Source: Actinomyces sp. HPA0247 (lineage in GTDB: Bacteria; Actinomycetota; Actinomycetes; Actinomycetales; Actinomycetaceae). From it: 64,000 nt of DNA. The DNA lies in contig KE150451.1 of NCBI GenBank assembly GCA_000411415.1, positions 138,872 through 202,871 on the forward strand. The letters run 5' to 3'. A program made the position numbers and the translations under genes. The notes below the pieces were generated by a model. That model had not been told where the DNA came from, did not search any database, and saw nothing but the letters and a program-made list of their open reading frames with translations. Positions 26,485 to 39,238 of the stretch are shown here, in pieces. Position 1 is the first letter of the stretch, and each line of letters begins with the position of its first letter.

Positions 26485-27176
26485 CAGAACAGGCGAGACT
26501 CGGGGTCATCCACCCCGCGCATCGCGTCGTAGTCGAGGACCACGCAGCGAATCCCACGGTCCTGCGCCAGGGTGCGCGCCTGCTTCGTGATCTCCTGGGC
26601 TGCGAAAATACCGGTCACATCGCCGAGGAGCGCATCGCGCCCCAGCAGCGACAGGTAGCGCGTGAGCTGTTCGACACCGTCGATACCACCGCGGCGCTTG
26701 ACCTCGATCGCGACGTGGTTGCCATCCGCGTCGCGCACCATCAGGTCCACCGGGCCCACGGGGGTCGGAAACTCGCGGCGCACCAGCTCCCAACCCTCGC
26801 CAAGAATCTGGGGCACCTGCTGGGCGAGAAGCTCCTGCAGGTGCGCCTCCACACCGTCTTTGACGAGGCCGGGGTCGACGCCCAGGTCCTCGGTCACGTC
26901 CGCGATAATCTCGTGGATACGAATGATGAGCTTGTCATCGGTCTTATCGGCCTGAACCGTCCAGACCTGCTCGACGCCTTCTTCGTCGTCACCGGGCTCG
27001 CCCATGGAGACCGTACACGGCGCTGTCATCCAGTTCAGCGGCTTGTATGAGCCGCCCTCAGAGTGGATGAGCACCGACCCGTCACCCTTGAGCATGATGA
27101 CGCGCTTGGCCGGATCCAGGTGGGCGCTCAGCCGACCGGAGTAATCAACGGTGCAGGAAGCAATAACAATACGCAC
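26484..27176 (-). CDS. nucS: Mismatch-specific endonuclease NucS
   Basis: This 230-aa enzyme performs non-canonical mismatch repair in actinobacteria and archaea, cutting both strands at mismatches. The N-terminal half forms the dimerisation/DNA-binding domain. The C-terminal RecB-like nuclease has Asp144 (GPVDLMV), Glu158 and Lys160 ([13 protein letters not shown]). The last residues, ESRLF, resemble the terminal sliding-clamp binding peptide of mycobacterial NucS. It starts at GTG 22 bases after the DUF2550 gene and overlaps the AlkZ-like gene by one base. The atpC-DUF2550-nucS order is conserved in actinobacteria. Confidence 0.94.
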   Translation of the reverse strand: MRIVIASCTVDYSGRLSAHLDPAKRVIMLKGDGSVLIHSEGGSYKPLNWMTAPCTVSMGEPGDDEEGVEQVWTVQADKTDDKLIIRIHEIIADVTEDLGVDPGLVKDGVEAHLQELLAQQVPQILGEGWELVRREFPTPVGPVDLMVRDADGNHVAIEVKRRGGIDGVEQLTRYLSLLGRDALLGDVTGIFAAQEITKQARTLAQDRGIRCVVLDYDAMRGVDDPESRLF

Positions 27177-27198
27177 CCCGCGAGCTTACCAACCTTGC

Positions 27199-27603
27199 TC
27201 ACACGAGGCGCGGAGGACCGGACTCCACCCAGGAGACCAATCCGTTATATGTCAGGCGTTCCACGGCAACCTCGTAACGATGCTCACCATACGCCAGGCG
27301 CACCTCGACCACTGAACCGTCAGCCGAGTGCGCAATCGGAGCCGAGACCTCCATGCCCCGACGCGGGATCGAATAGACCGGCTTGAAGCTCAGTCCCACG
27401 AGGCGATACCAGGACAGTTCCTCGACGCCATACACGCCGATACCAGCCGTCCACCCCGCATGTACGTCCGGACGCGACCAACACCGAAACGCCCCCAAAC
27501 GCGAAACGATCCTGCGGGCGCGCACATTCATGTACGCCCACAGGATCGCCCCGACACACGCGAGGAGAACCACACACCAGATCACGATCATCATCAGGCT
27601 CAT
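27199..27603 (-). CDS. DUF2550 family membrane protein
   Basis: This 134-aa protein has one N-terminal membrane helix (about residues 3-24) and a basic cytoplasmic-type domain containing the GAFRCWSR, WTAGIGVYGVEELSWYR and FSIPRRG-like (YSIPRRG) blocks typical of the actinobacterial DUF2550 family, which sits after atpC. The ATG at 27603 follows GAGGAGG; longer upstream reading has no support. Function is unknown; the conserved linkage to the ATP synthase operon is notable. Confidence 0.85.
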   Translation of the reverse strand: MSLMMIVIWCVVLLACVGAILWAYMNVRARRIVSRLGAFRCWSRPDVHAGWTAGIGVYGVEELSWYRLVGLSFKPVYSIPRRGMEVSAPIAHSADGSVVEVRLAYGEHRYEVAVERLTYNGLVSWVESGPPRLV

Positions 27604-27628
27604 GAGGTCCTCCTCGCGTAGCGTCGAA

Positions 27629-27900
27629 TTACTGTTCTGCCACTGTAGCGTGATCAGCCACGACCGTGACGAAATCCGAGTCGACTGAGGCGAATCCCCC
27701 ACTGACCTCGAAAGACATGACCTCGGACGTGCACGACACCGTCACGGTACCCTCGCCCATCTGGGCGAGCAGCGGCTGGCGGCCGGGCAGAACGCCCAGG
27801 CTTCCATCCACCGTCGGCACCTGAACGGAGAGCGCCGCACCGTGCCACAGTCGTCCCTCGTGGGAGACGACCTCGACCTGCAAGGACTTACCCGATGCCA

Positions 27901-27901
<1 letters not shown>
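27629..27901 (-). CDS. atpC: ATP synthase epsilon subunit, short form
   Basis: This 90-aa subunit of the central stalk joins gamma to the c-ring. It contains the N-terminal beta-sandwich (VEVVSHEGRLWHG, TVDGSLGVLPGRQPLLAQ, FEVSGGFASVDSDFVTVVAD) and ends right after it. The C-terminal two-helix domain present in most bacterial epsilons (about 130-140 aa in E. coli, about 120 in mycobacteria) is missing. That domain is the one that locks the rotor and inhibits ATP hydrolysis. The ATG shares a base with the atpD stop codon (TGATG). The in-frame stop is clean and followed by the DUF2550 gene, so it is not an obvious frameshift. Confidence 0.9.
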
Positions 27902-30304
<2,403 letters not shown>

Positions 30305-30307
30305 CGC

Positions 30308-31945
30308 TTAGGCCTTCTCGTTCGTGCGACCGCGCGAGATCTCCTCGCGGGTACGCTCAGCCACGACCTCGCCATCCTCCAGGTCTGCGGCACCACGCCC
30401 GGCGCTGATCCACTGGTGATGGAACTCCTCGACGGCGTTCTTGAGCGCTTCCTCCGTCTCGGAGGTCAGGTCGCCGGTCGCCGCGATCGTGTCGAGCACG
30501 GTCGAGTTCGCGTGCAGGTGGTCGAGCAGGCCGCGCTCGAAGCGCAGGACGTCCTCGACCTCGATGTCATCAAGGTAGCCCTTGGTGCCCATCCAAATCG
30601 ACGCAACCTGATCCTCCATCGCGTACGGGGTGGACTGAGGCTGCTTGAGCAGCTCCATCAGGCGTTCACCGCGCGTCAGCTGACGGCGCGTCGCCGCATC
30701 CAGGTCGGAGGCGAACATCGCGAAGGCGGCCATGGAACGGTACTGCGCGAGCGTCAGCTTGAGCGTACCGGCGACCTTCTTCATCGCCTTGGGCTGGGCG
30801 GCACCACCGACACGGGACACGGAGATACCCACGTCGACGGCAGGACGCTGGTTCGAGTTGAACAGGTCGGACTGCAGGAAGATCTGACCGTCGGTGATCG
30901 AAATGACGTTCGTCGGAATGTAGGCCGACACGTCGTTTGCCTTGGTCTCGATGATCGGCAGGCCGGTCATCGAACCGCCACCCAGGGCGTCGGAGAGCTT
31001 TGCACAACGCTCGAGCAGACGCGAGTGCAAGTAGAAGACGTCGCCGGGGTAGGCTTCGCGGCCCGGCGGGCGACGCAGCAGCAGCGACACCGCACGGTAG
31101 GCCTCGGCCTGCTTGGACAGATCGTCGAAGACGATGAGGACGTGCTTGCCCTGGTACATCCAGTGCTGGCCGATGGCGGAGCCCGTGTAGGGAGCCATGT
31201 ACTTGTAGCCTGCGGGATCCGAGGCCGGTGAGGCGACGATGGTCGTGTACTCCATGGCACCGGCATCCTCCAGCGTGGAACGCACGGAGGCGATGGTCGA
31301 ACCCTTCTGGCCGATCGCCACGTAGATGCAGCGCACCTGCTTATTCGGGTCGCCGCTCTTCCAGTTGTCGCGCTGGTTGAGGATCGTGTCGAGCGCGATC
31401 GCCGTCTTACCGGTCTTGCGGTCGCCAATGATCAGCTGACGCTGGCCGCGGCCAACCGGGATCATCGAGTCGATGGCCTTCAGGCCGGTAGCAAGGGGCT
31501 CGTGCACGCTCTTACGTGCCATGACGCCGGGGGCCTGCAGTTCGAGCGCGCGACGCCCATCCAGATCCGTGATATCACCGAGGCCGTCAATCGGGCGGCC
31601 GAGGGGGTCGACCGTGCGGCCGAGGTAGCCGTCACCGACGGGGACCGAGAGAACTTCGCCCGTGCGATGCACGACCTGGCCCTCTTCAATACCGCCGAAG
31701 TCACCGAGGACAACGGCACCGATCTCGCGCTGGTCGAGGTTCATGGCCAGGCCCAGCGTCCCGTCCTCGAAACGCAGCAGCTCGTTCGCCATGGTGCCGG
31801 GCAGGCCCTCGACGTGCGCGATACCATCGGCCGTTTCGATGACGTGACCCACCTCTTCGGTGGCCACGTCCGCCGGACGGTAGGACTCCATAAAGGAGTC
31901 CAGTGCTCCGCGGATTTCCTCCGGGGAGATGCTGAGGTCAGCCAT
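30308..31945 (-). CDS. atpA: ATP synthase alpha subunit
   Basis: This 545-aa non-catalytic nucleotide-binding F1 subunit has Walker A GDRKTGKT at 174-181, [16 protein letters not shown], and the alpha-specific [15 protein letters not shown]. The charged C-terminal tail ([14 protein letters not shown]) is longer than in E. coli, as in other actinobacteria. A 46-base gap separates it from atpH. Confidence 0.98.
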   Translation of the reverse strand: MADLSISPEEIRGALDSFMESYRPADVATEEVGHVIETADGIAHVEGLPGTMANELLRFEDGTLGLAMNLDQREIGAVVLGDFGGIEEGQVVHRTGEVLSVPVGDGYLGRTVDPLGRPIDGLGDITDLDGRRALELQAPGVMARKSVHEPLATGLKAIDSMIPVGRGQRQLIIGDRKTGKTAIALDTILNQRDNWKSGDPNKQVRCIYVAIGQKGSTIASVRSTLEDAGAMEYTTIVASPASDPAGYKYMAPYTGSAIGQHWMYQGKHVLIVFDDLSKQAEAYRAVSLLLRRPPGREAYPGDVFYLHSRLLERCAKLSDALGGGSMTGLPIIETKANDVSAYIPTNVISITDGQIFLQSDLFNSNQRPAVDVGISVSRVGGAAQPKAMKKVAGTLKLTLAQYRSMAAFAMFASDLDAATRRQLTRGERLMELLKQPQSTPYAMEDQVASIWMGTKGYLDDIEVEDVLRFERGLLDHLHANSTVLDTIAATGDLTSETEEALKNAVEEFHHQWISAGRGAADLEDGEVVAERTREEISRGRTNEKA

Positions 31946-31991
31946 GAGGATTCCTAACTAAGAAAAGAAAATTGTGTGTGTATGAGAGGTA

Positions 31992-32806
31992 CTAACTGGT
32001 GATCGCGCTGCGCGCAGCGGCGATACGAGTGGCCAGCGAGGCGTCAATCGCGCTCATGCCCGCGCGCAGGCGGAACCCACCAATGACCTCGGGATCAATC
32101 GAGATCGCCAGGTCAACGGCAGTGCCGTAGCGCTTCGAGAGGATGGCACGCAGACGCTCAACCTGGGCGTCGCTCATCGGCGCGGCCGTAGCGACCGTGA
32201 CGAAGAGTCGGTCCTGCATGGTCGCAGCCCACTGGGCGTAACGACGCAGGTTGTGGAGAAGACGACCGTGGTTCGAGCGGCCGACCGCACGGCGCAGCAG
32301 GCGCATCGTCCAGACGCTGACCCGCTGGCCGAAGAGCTTCGTGGCGATATCCCCACGCTCATGGGAGTTGCCCTTGGCCGTATCCGACAGACGAACACGC
32401 ACCTCGCGGTGGTGCGCCAGGAAATAACGAACCTGGAACAGCTCCTCACGGACCTGATCGAGGGCGCCGTGGGAACCCGCCGCGTTGAGCACACCGAGAA
32501 TGCCGAGCACTTCAAGCGCGTAGGCGACGTCGGCCGGATGGCGCCAGTGGTCCGCGACAACGCCGTTGACGACGGACATCGTCGCCTGCGTGACGTGGGA
32601 GCCGAACGCGTCGGACACCAGGCCCTGCTTATCTGCGACCGACCGCGCCGGGTCGGTCACTGCACGCGCGAGACGAGTGTTCTCCTTGAACAGGTCGGCC
32701 AGACCGAAAAAATCCTCGGCCACCCGCATTGCGTCGGTACCGGGTACGGCAAGCGCCGCCGCCAGGTCCTTCGCAAAGGGGACGGACTCGATCGTGCGCA
32801 TCTGTG

Positions 32807-32810
<4 letters not shown>
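31992..32810 (-). CDS. atpH: ATP synthase delta subunit
   Basis: This 272-aa peripheral-stalk subunit connects F1 alpha to the b dimer. The C-terminal conserved stretch is RLRAILSKRYGTAVDLAISIDPEVIGGFRLRAG. At 272 aa it is about 95 residues longer than E. coli delta, as is usual in actinobacteria outside the mycobacteria, where it is fused to b. The ATG overlaps the atpF stop (ATGA). Confidence 0.95.
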
Positions 32811-33597
<787 letters not shown>

Positions 33598-33623
33598 TTA
33601 GTAACGCCGGGTGGCGTTGGGGG

Positions 33624-34496
33624 TCAGTGATGTTCGACGGAAAGCTTGATGTACACGGTCGACAGGATCGTGAAGATGTATGCCTGCAGGAAGGCCACGA
33701 AGACCTCGAAGCCGGTCATCACGAACATGGCGGCACCGGTCAGCGCGGAGGCGGCAGACAGGACGGAGAGTTCGTGGAGCAGAATTGCCGTCCCGAAGTA
33801 GGTCATGCCGAGCAGCAGATGTCCGGAGATCATGTTGCACAGGAGTCGCAGCGTCAGCGTGACGGGGCGAACAATGAAGTTCGACAGGAACTCGATCGGC
33901 GTGATCAGGAGGTACATCGGAACGGGCAGCCCAGGCGGGAAGAGCTGGGATGCGAAGAAGCCGCCCACTCCCTGCTTGCCGATGCCCGCACCGATGAAGG
34001 TGACGTACGTGATGAGAGCGAAGAACATCGGAACGGCGACCACCGACGAGGCGGCGATGTTGATGCCCGGGATGATGCCCGCGATGTTCATGGACAGGAC
34101 ACCGAACAAGAGGAAAGCGATGAAGCCGGAGAACTTGCGGCCCGTCTTCGGACCCAGCATGTCGAGGGCGACGTTGTCGCGGATGTAGCCGGCGATGGCC
34201 TCGACGGCCATCTGTCCGCGGGTCGGAACCAGCTTGGAATTGCGCGCGACGAGGACGAGAACCACGCACACGAGCAGACCCATAATGACGCGGGCAAGCG
34301 TCAGGCGGTTGAATTCAAAGAATGTTCCCTCACCGAAGATCACGGTCGGGAAGAAGTCCTCAAGAGCCGGCTGGTGAGGGTGCTGCGTGAACGCCGGGTA
34401 GGCGGTCAGGGCAATGACGATGAGGAGGATCGCGAGGCTCACCCAATACCAGCGCGGCTTAGGCGCGGTGCGGCGAGCAGGCGCGTGATCAGACAC
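33624..34496 (-). CDS. atpB: ATP synthase a subunit
   Basis: This 290-aa membrane subunit forms the proton half-channels. It has about six hydrophobic segments, with the essential arginine in the helix IVRPVTLTLRLLCNMISGH and the C-terminal GFEVFVAFLQAYIFTILSTVYI. The N-terminus is a basic cytoplasmic stretch. It is the first of the canonical eight-gene set atpBEFHAGDC. Confidence 0.97.
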   Translation of the reverse strand: MSDHAPARRTAPKPRWYWVSLAILLIVIALTAYPAFTQHPHQPALEDFFPTVIFGEGTFFEFNRLTLARVIMGLLVCVVLVLVARNSKLVPTRGQMAVEAIAGYIRDNVALDMLGPKTGRKFSGFIAFLLFGVLSMNIAGIIPGINIAASSVVAVPMFFALITYVTFIGAGIGKQGVGGFFASQLFPPGLPVPMYLLITPIEFLSNFIVRPVTLTLRLLCNMISGHLLLGMTYFGTAILLHELSVLSAASALTGAAMFVMTGFEVFVAFLQAYIFTILSTVYIKLSVEHH

Positions 34497-34597
34497 TGAA
34501 TGTGCCTCCTTTTTCTCAACTCCATTGGCTTGTCTCTGCTGTCATAGCAACTTTACCCATTCTACACAGAGATGGGAGTCTCAGGCGCGCGCAAGGG

Positions 34598-34891
34598 TTA
34601 CTCAGTGTCTCCCGGCGCGTCGACGTTCATGGTCCGCTTGCGCATCATGACGACCATCTCGACGCTGGAGGACACGATAACCGCGATGATTGTCGCGATT
34701 GCGGCGATGCGCACGTCGATCCCAAGCGCGCGTGGGACGTACAGACCGAGGGCGAGAAGTCCGATTTTCGCCGCGTACCCGCCACTGACCCATCCAATGA
34801 AATGGGAGGGTGAGTGCAGCGCGCGGGAGGTGAAAAACCACTGCGCGGCACAGATAATGACGATCATGAGGACGGCGAGCAGGTAGCTCAT
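34598..34891 (-). CDS. AtpI-like small membrane protein
   Basis: This 97-aa protein has three to four hydrophobic segments and a short basic tail. By position between wecA and atpB, size and hydrophobicity it corresponds to the poorly conserved AtpI-type protein thought to help c-ring assembly. No sequence motif proves this. Its ATG overlaps the wecA stop codon (ATGA). A 101-base gap follows before atpB, where the main ATP synthase promoter might lie. Confidence 0.6.
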   Translation of the reverse strand: MSYLLAVLMIVIICAAQWFFTSRALHSPSHFIGWVSGGYAAKIGLLALGLYVPRALGIDVRIAAIATIIAVIVSSSVEMVVMMRKRTMNVDAPGDTE

Positions 34892-35994
34892 GCGGAAAGC
34901 TCCTCGTGGGCGGTGTCTTCCTTGGGAAACTCTCGGGTCGTCACGGCCACGCCAACCGCCGCCGCGACAACAGCGACAAAGGCGACGCTCCACCATTCGA
35001 AGACGAGGAGACCGACGGCCGGCACGCAGACGATGGCGGTCCACATCCACAGGATCGCGACAACTCCGCGGTGGGAGTGTCCAGCAACGAGCAGGCGATC
35101 ATGGAAGTGCGAGCGGTCTGCGACGAACGGGCTTTTCCCACGGCTCATGCGACGGATCGAGGTGACGACCAGGTCGAGGACCGGCATGAAAATGACAGAC
35201 AGTGGCAGGATGAGGGGCAGCGCGGACACAATCATCTGTTGGCGACCCAGCAGCGTCGGATCGATCTTGCCGGTGACAATGATGCCTGCGCCGGCCAGGA
35301 CGAGTCCCATGGTCTCCGCTCCCCCGCCCATCATGATCGAGGAAGGGTGGAAGTTAAACCAGAGGAAGCCCGCGCACACGCCGAGCAACGCGATCACGAT
35401 GAGGCTTGCAGTCGTCGCGTAGGAAGCCGCTCCCATCAGTCTGGTGATGATGTAGGAGTAGACGAAGAAAGATCCCGCGCCAATCGCAATCATGCCCGCT
35501 GCCAGGCCGTCGAGACCGTCGATAAAGTTGACGGCGTTCATGATGCCGACGATGAAGAAGACGGAGACGAAGAGCCACAGGCGCGAGGAACCGAGCGTGA
35601 TACCGAAAATCGGGAAGGACGCGAGCTGGACGCCTCCGAAGGCCATACCGCCAGCGATCAGCACCTGGCCGCCGAGCTTAGCCATCCAGTCCAATTCGAT
35701 AATGTCGTCAATGATACCGAGGACGCACATGGCGGCGGCGCCGGCCATGACGGCCCATGGGACTGTTGTCGTAAACAGGGGCGCCATGTAGGGGATGCGT
35801 GAGGCGACCAGCATTGTCACGATCAACGCGATGGTCATGGCGATGCCGCCCAGGCGCGGGATCGGGGTCTTTTGAAGGTCGCGGCCGCGCAGGGGGGGCA
35901 GGATGTTGAAGCGCAGGCACGTCCAGCGAACGACCGGGGTGAGCAGAATCGTCAGAGCCATCGCAATGGCACCGAGCAGGAGGTAGACCTTCAC
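34888..35994 (-). CDS. wecA: Undecaprenyl-phosphate sugar-1-phosphate transferase (WecA/TagO/Rfe family)
   Basis: This 368-aa polytopic enzyme of about 11 helices transfers GlcNAc-1-phosphate (or a similar sugar phosphate) from UDP-sugar to undecaprenyl phosphate, starting cell-wall polymer synthesis. Visible motifs are RLGGIAMT, the Asp-Asp pair in GIIDDIIELDW and the NFIDGLDGLA loop. It sits in the same place as rfe in mycobacteria, between the tsaC-like gene and atpI/atpB. Sugar specificity cannot be told from sequence alone. Overlaps tsaC by 4 bases. Confidence 0.9.
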   Translation of the reverse strand: MKVYLLLGAIAMALTILLTPVVRWTCLRFNILPPLRGRDLQKTPIPRLGGIAMTIALIVTMLVASRIPYMAPLFTTTVPWAVMAGAAAMCVLGIIDDIIELDWMAKLGGQVLIAGGMAFGGVQLASFPIFGITLGSSRLWLFVSVFFIVGIMNAVNFIDGLDGLAAGMIAIGAGSFFVYSYIITRLMGAASYATTASLIVIALLGVCAGFLWFNFHPSSIMMGGGAETMGLVLAGAGIIVTGKIDPTLLGRQQMIVSALPLILPLSVIFMPVLDLVVTSIRRMSRGKSPFVADRSHFHDRLLVAGHSHRGVVAILWMWTAIVCVPAVGLLVFEWWSVAFVAVVAAAVGVAVTTREFPKEDTAHEELSA

Positions 35995-36665
35995 GAAGCG
36001 CTCCCCTGCACGGGTGCGATAGTCACACCGGCTGCAGCGCTCAGGTCATCCAGGCAGATCGTTCCCAGCCGCAGTGCGCGCGGTGCGTCGTGGGCGAAGT
36101 CCACGATCGACGAGGCCGTGGATCCCTGGGTGGGTCCGCCGTCAAGGTAGGCGCCAACGCGTGCACCGAAATACCCGATGGCCGCCTCCACGGACGTCGC
36201 CGGAGGTTGCCCTGTCAGGTTCGCTGACGTCACGGCCATGGGCCCGAAGTCGCGCAGCAGTCGCAGGAGCGCGCCTTGGTTCGGCATGCGCACGCCGATC
36301 GTTCCGCCGGTCTCACCGAGATCCCACCCGAGGTCTGGGCGAGCTCGCAGAATGAGTGTGAGTCCGCCGGGCCAGAAGGCACGCGCGAGCGTGCGGGCGG
36401 CATCGGGAACATCGACGCACAGCGAGTCGATCGCTTCGACGGATGCAACGAGAACGGGGGGCGGCATTTGCCGTCCGCGTCCTTTCGCGGCCAGCACCGC
36501 GGCGACGGCCTCGGGATTCGCGGCGTCAGCTCCGATGCCGTACACGGTGTCCGTGGGAACGACGAGAAGGTGCCCGTCGCGCAGCTCCTGCTGGGCGCGC
36601 GCCAGGTCGGCCTCGCTCAGTGCGGGGGCTGCGCTCAGGATCGTCTCAGTGCTCATCGTTGTCAT
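35991..36665 (-). CDS. tsaC: L-threonylcarbamoyladenylate synthase (TsaC/Sua5/YwlC)
   Basis: This 224-aa enzyme makes threonylcarbamoyl-AMP for the universal t6A37 modification of ANN-decoding tRNAs. Motifs are LLVVPTDTVYGIGADA near residue 33, the KGRGRQMPPPVLV stretch, FWPGGLTLIL and TIGVRMPNQ. It lacks the C-terminal Sua5 domain, so it is the short TsaC/YwlC form. It overlaps prmC upstream and wecA downstream by 4 bases each. Confidence 0.93.
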   Translation of the reverse strand: MTTMSTETILSAAPALSEADLARAQQELRDGHLLVVPTDTVYGIGADAANPEAVAAVLAAKGRGRQMPPPVLVASVEAIDSLCVDVPDAARTLARAFWPGGLTLILRARPDLGWDLGETGGTIGVRMPNQGALLRLLRDFGPMAVTSANLTGQPPATSVEAAIGYFGARVGAYLDGGPTQGSTASSIVDFAHDAPRALRLGTICLDDLSAAAGVTIAPVQGSAS

Positions 36666-37558
36666 TGTGTCACGGATGCGGTTGGCTTCGTCGAACGGGA
36701 CGCGCGAGCACGCAGGAAGCGCGAGCGTCCCACCAGGTCAGGCAACGTCTCCACGTCGACAAATCCAGCTGAGCGAGCGGCGTCGCGCAACGCCGCATCC
36801 TGGCTCGGAGAATGCTCCATCAGCAGCGTGCCGCCGGGCCGTAGCAGAGTTCGGGCGCGCCGAATAATACGCACGGGAATCGCCGTACCGTCCGAGCTAC
36901 CGCCGTACAGGGCGACGTGAGGATCAGCGCTCGCCTCAGGCTGAGTCGGCATTTCATCCGTCGGCACGTAGGGCGGGTTCGTCACGACCACGTCAACCAT
37001 CGCGTCAAGGTGGGACAGGGTTGTGAGCGCCGTGGCATCTGCACGCTCGAGATGCACTCTGCATGCTCCGACGAGATCCCGGTTTCGGCACGCCAGGGCG
37101 AAAGGATCCGCTTCCTTCTCAACCGCCCACACCTCGGTGGACGCGGCCTCGAGAGCGACAGCGAACGCGATAGCACCCGAACCCGTACACAAATCAACCA
37201 CGCGCGCCTCTCCGCGCTCACGCACGATAGCCCCGGCCTCGTCGATGGCGAGACCGGCGAGAAGTTCGGTCTCGGGACGCACGATGAACACGCCGGGCAC
37301 CGACTGAAGCGTGAGCGAACGGAAGAACATGCGACCGGTGACGTGCTGGAGCGGGATACGCAGGGCCCGCTCCCCCACCCCGGAGCGCAATTTCTCGGCC
37401 TGCTCCTCGGTCAACTCCGTCGGCAGGTCCCACTGGGACGAGGCGTCGCACGCCCACTCCAGCAGCTCGCGCACGTCCGCGTCAACGGATTCAATCCCGG
37501 CAGCGCTCAAGCGCTCCCGAGCCCAGGATCGGGCCTCGTTCAAGGGCCATTCGCTCAT
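36662..37558 (-). CDS. prmC: Release factor glutamine methyltransferase PrmC
   Basis: This ~298-aa SAM-dependent enzyme methylates the Gln of the GGQ loop in release factors. It has the SAM motif VVDLCTGSGAIAFA and the catalytic NPPY (about 194-197). The ATG at 37558 has GGGAGG five bases upstream; an ATG at 37573 overlaps prfA but lacks such a site. Its substrate RF1 is encoded directly upstream. Confidence 0.93.
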   Translation of the reverse strand: MSEWPLNEARSWARERLSAAGIESVDADVRELLEWACDASSQWDLPTELTEEQAEKLRSGVGERALRIPLQHVTGRMFFRSLTLQSVPGVFIVRPETELLAGLAIDEAGAIVRERGEARVVDLCTGSGAIAFAVALEAASTEVWAVEKEADPFALACRNRDLVGACRVHLERADATALTTLSHLDAMVDVVVTNPPYVPTDEMPTQPEASADPHVALYGGSSDGTAIPVRIIRRARTLLRPGGTLLMEHSPSQDAALRDAARSAGFVDVETLPDLVGRSRFLRARASRSTKPTASVTQ

Positions 37559-37569
37559 GTCGCCTCCCG

Positions 37570-38664
37570 TCATGACTGCGCGGCAGCGGCCAAACGCTCG
37601 GCCTCATCAGCTTCCTGCAGCGAAGCGATAACGGCATCGAGCGCGCCCGACAGGACCGCGTCGAGGTTGTGTGCCTTAAAGCCCGTGCGATGATCCGCGA
37701 TCCGGTTCTCCGGGAAGTTATAGGTGCGGATACGCTCTGAGCGGTCCACTGTGCGCACCTGGGAGAGGCGCTGAGCCGAGGCCTCGGCCTCTTTCTTCGC
37801 TCGCGCCTCCGCGGCCAGGCGCGATGCAAGCACGCGCAGGGCGGCTTCTTTGTTCTGCAGCTGCGATTTCTCATTCTGCATCGACACGACGATGCCGGAG
37901 GGCAAGTGGGTGATGCGAACGGCCGAATCCGTCGTGTTCACGGACTGCCCGCCGGGGCCGCTCGACCGATACACGTCGATACGCAGGTCGTTCGGGTCGA
38001 TGACGATCTCCTCGTCGTCCTCGATCTCCGGCATGACGAATACGCCGACGGCACTCGTGTGGATGCGACCCTGGGACTCGGTCACGGGAACGCGCTGCAC
38101 GCGGTGCACGCCGCCCTCATACTTCAGGTGAGCCCACACACCCTCATCGGGGGCGGGCGTGCCCTTCGCACGGATCGCCAGGGTAATGTCTTTGAAGCCG
38201 CCGAGCTCCGTATGGGTCGCACTCATCTCGGTCACGCTCCACCCGTGAGCCTCAGCGTAGCGACCGTACATGCGCGCCAGATCGGATGCGAAGAGCGCGG
38301 ACTCTTCGCCGCCCTCGCCGGCCTTGATCTCAAGAATGACATCCATCGCGTCCTCAGGATCACGAGGGGCCAGGATCTTGACGAGAGCCTCGTGGGCAGC
38401 CGTTTCCTCTTCTTCGAGGGCGGGAATCTCGTCGGCGAAGGACCGGTCTTCGGCCGCGAGCTCACGGGCAGCCTCAAGATCTCCCGAGGCAGCCGCGAGC
38501 CGATCTGCGGCGGCCTTCACGCGACCAAGTTCGGCGTAGCGGCGTCCCACGCGGCGCATCAGCTGCGGGTCCGCCAACGTCTGGGGATCCGCCATCTGCG
38601 CCTCGACCTGCTCGTATTCCTCCAGCAGCGGGCCCAGGGCGCCGAGCTCGTCCGTCGCAGCCAC
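37570..38664 (-). CDS. prfA: Peptide chain release factor 1
   Basis: This 364-aa factor terminates translation at UAA and UAG. The RF1 codon-recognition tripeptide is Pro-Val-Thr (193-195, [10 protein letters not shown]) and the GGQ catalytic loop is at 238-240 (SGPGGQSVN). The Pro-x-Thr form distinguishes it from RF2. Starts at GTG. Follows rpmE after the terminator at 38702, and prmC follows 11 bases downstream. Confidence 0.97.
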   Translation of the reverse strand: MAATDELGALGPLLEEYEQVEAQMADPQTLADPQLMRRVGRRYAELGRVKAAADRLAAASGDLEAARELAAEDRSFADEIPALEEEETAAHEALVKILAPRDPEDAMDVILEIKAGEGGEESALFASDLARMYGRYAEAHGWSVTEMSATHTELGGFKDITLAIRAKGTPAPDEGVWAHLKYEGGVHRVQRVPVTESQGRIHTSAVGVFVMPEIEDDEEIVIDPNDLRIDVYRSSGPGGQSVNTTDSAVRITHLPSGIVVSMQNEKSQLQNKEAALRVLASRLAAEARAKKEAEASAQRLSQVRTVDRSERIRTYNFPENRIADHRTGFKAHNLDAVLSGALDAVIASLQEADEAERLAAAAQS

Positions 38665-38701
38665 TATTCACCACATCCTTCGATCCGTACAGTTGACAAA
38701 G

Positions 38702-38739
38702 CGGCGGCGCCGTCGGCCATCAGGCCAACGACACCGCCG
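38702..38739 (-). terminator. Strong terminator after rpmE
   Basis: A 17-bp stem allowing G-U pairs (38702-38718 with 38723-38739) with a 4-nt loop, on the minus-strand transcript 20 bases beyond the rpmE stop and followed by CUUUGU. It would cap rpmE and limit readthrough into prfA. Confidence 0.75.
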
Positions 38740-38758
38740 TTGAGCTAGCTGCTCACCC

Positions 38759-38980
38759 TCACTTCGAGGGGCGCACGCGCTTGCCGTAGCGAGCCTCGAA
38801 CTTGGCGACGCGGCCGCCGGTGTCGAGGATCTTCTGCTTGCCCGTGTAGAACGGGTGGCAGGCCGAGCACACGTCCACGCGCATCTCACCGGAGGTGATG
38901 GTGGAACGGGTGTGGAACTTGTTGCCGCACGTGCAGGTCACGACGGTGTCCACGTATTCGGGGTGAATACCCTTCTTCAT
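38759..38980 (-). CDS. rpmE: 50S ribosomal protein L31 (zinc-binding form)
   Basis: This 73-aa ribosomal protein bridges the subunits. It keeps the zinc ligands of the C+ form: Cys16, Cys18, Cys38 and Cys41 (CTCGN and [10 protein letters not shown]). Start is the ATG in [10 protein letters not shown], preceded by AGGAGAAA. The open frame extends further upstream but only through a structured leader. The zinc-free paralog is not in the window. Confidence 0.97.
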   Translation of the reverse strand: MKKGIHPEYVDTVVTCTCGNKFHTRSTITSGEMRVDVCSACHPFYTGKQKILDTGGRVAKFEARYGKRVRPSK

Positions 38981-39075
38981 GGAGTTTCTCCTGGATCGTT
39001 TGGTGCCCCGGGTCCGGACATGCAGCGTCCCCCGCATCTGGCGAGGGCTCGCCCTCCAGCGCGCTAGCAGCGCCT
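38981..39075 (-). promoter_or_regulatory. Possible structured 5' leader of rpmE
   Basis: The 5' leader on the minus strand holds stacked GC hairpins, the clearest being GAGGGC/GCCCTC (39043-39056). Autoregulatory L31 leaders have been described in actinobacteria, so this may be one, but I cannot match it to a consensus by eye. The boundaries are approximate. Confidence 0.3.
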
Positions 39076-39238
39076 GGGGCATGCCGGTGAACCGGTAAGC
39101 CGACAGGACATTATCGCACATGCACCCTTCCCCTTCAATGAAGAAAGGAAGCAGCACACGTGAGATCCGCTATGGGCGCACAACACGCATGGCCACCCAG
39201 ACTCCCCGTGAGCACGAGGTCGGCTCACAGTACCGCGC

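Noticed and set aside
38759-39157. A 132-aa version of L31
   Set aside because: The extra N-terminal 59 residues are not L31-like and cover the upstream leader; AGGAG precedes the ATG at 38980.
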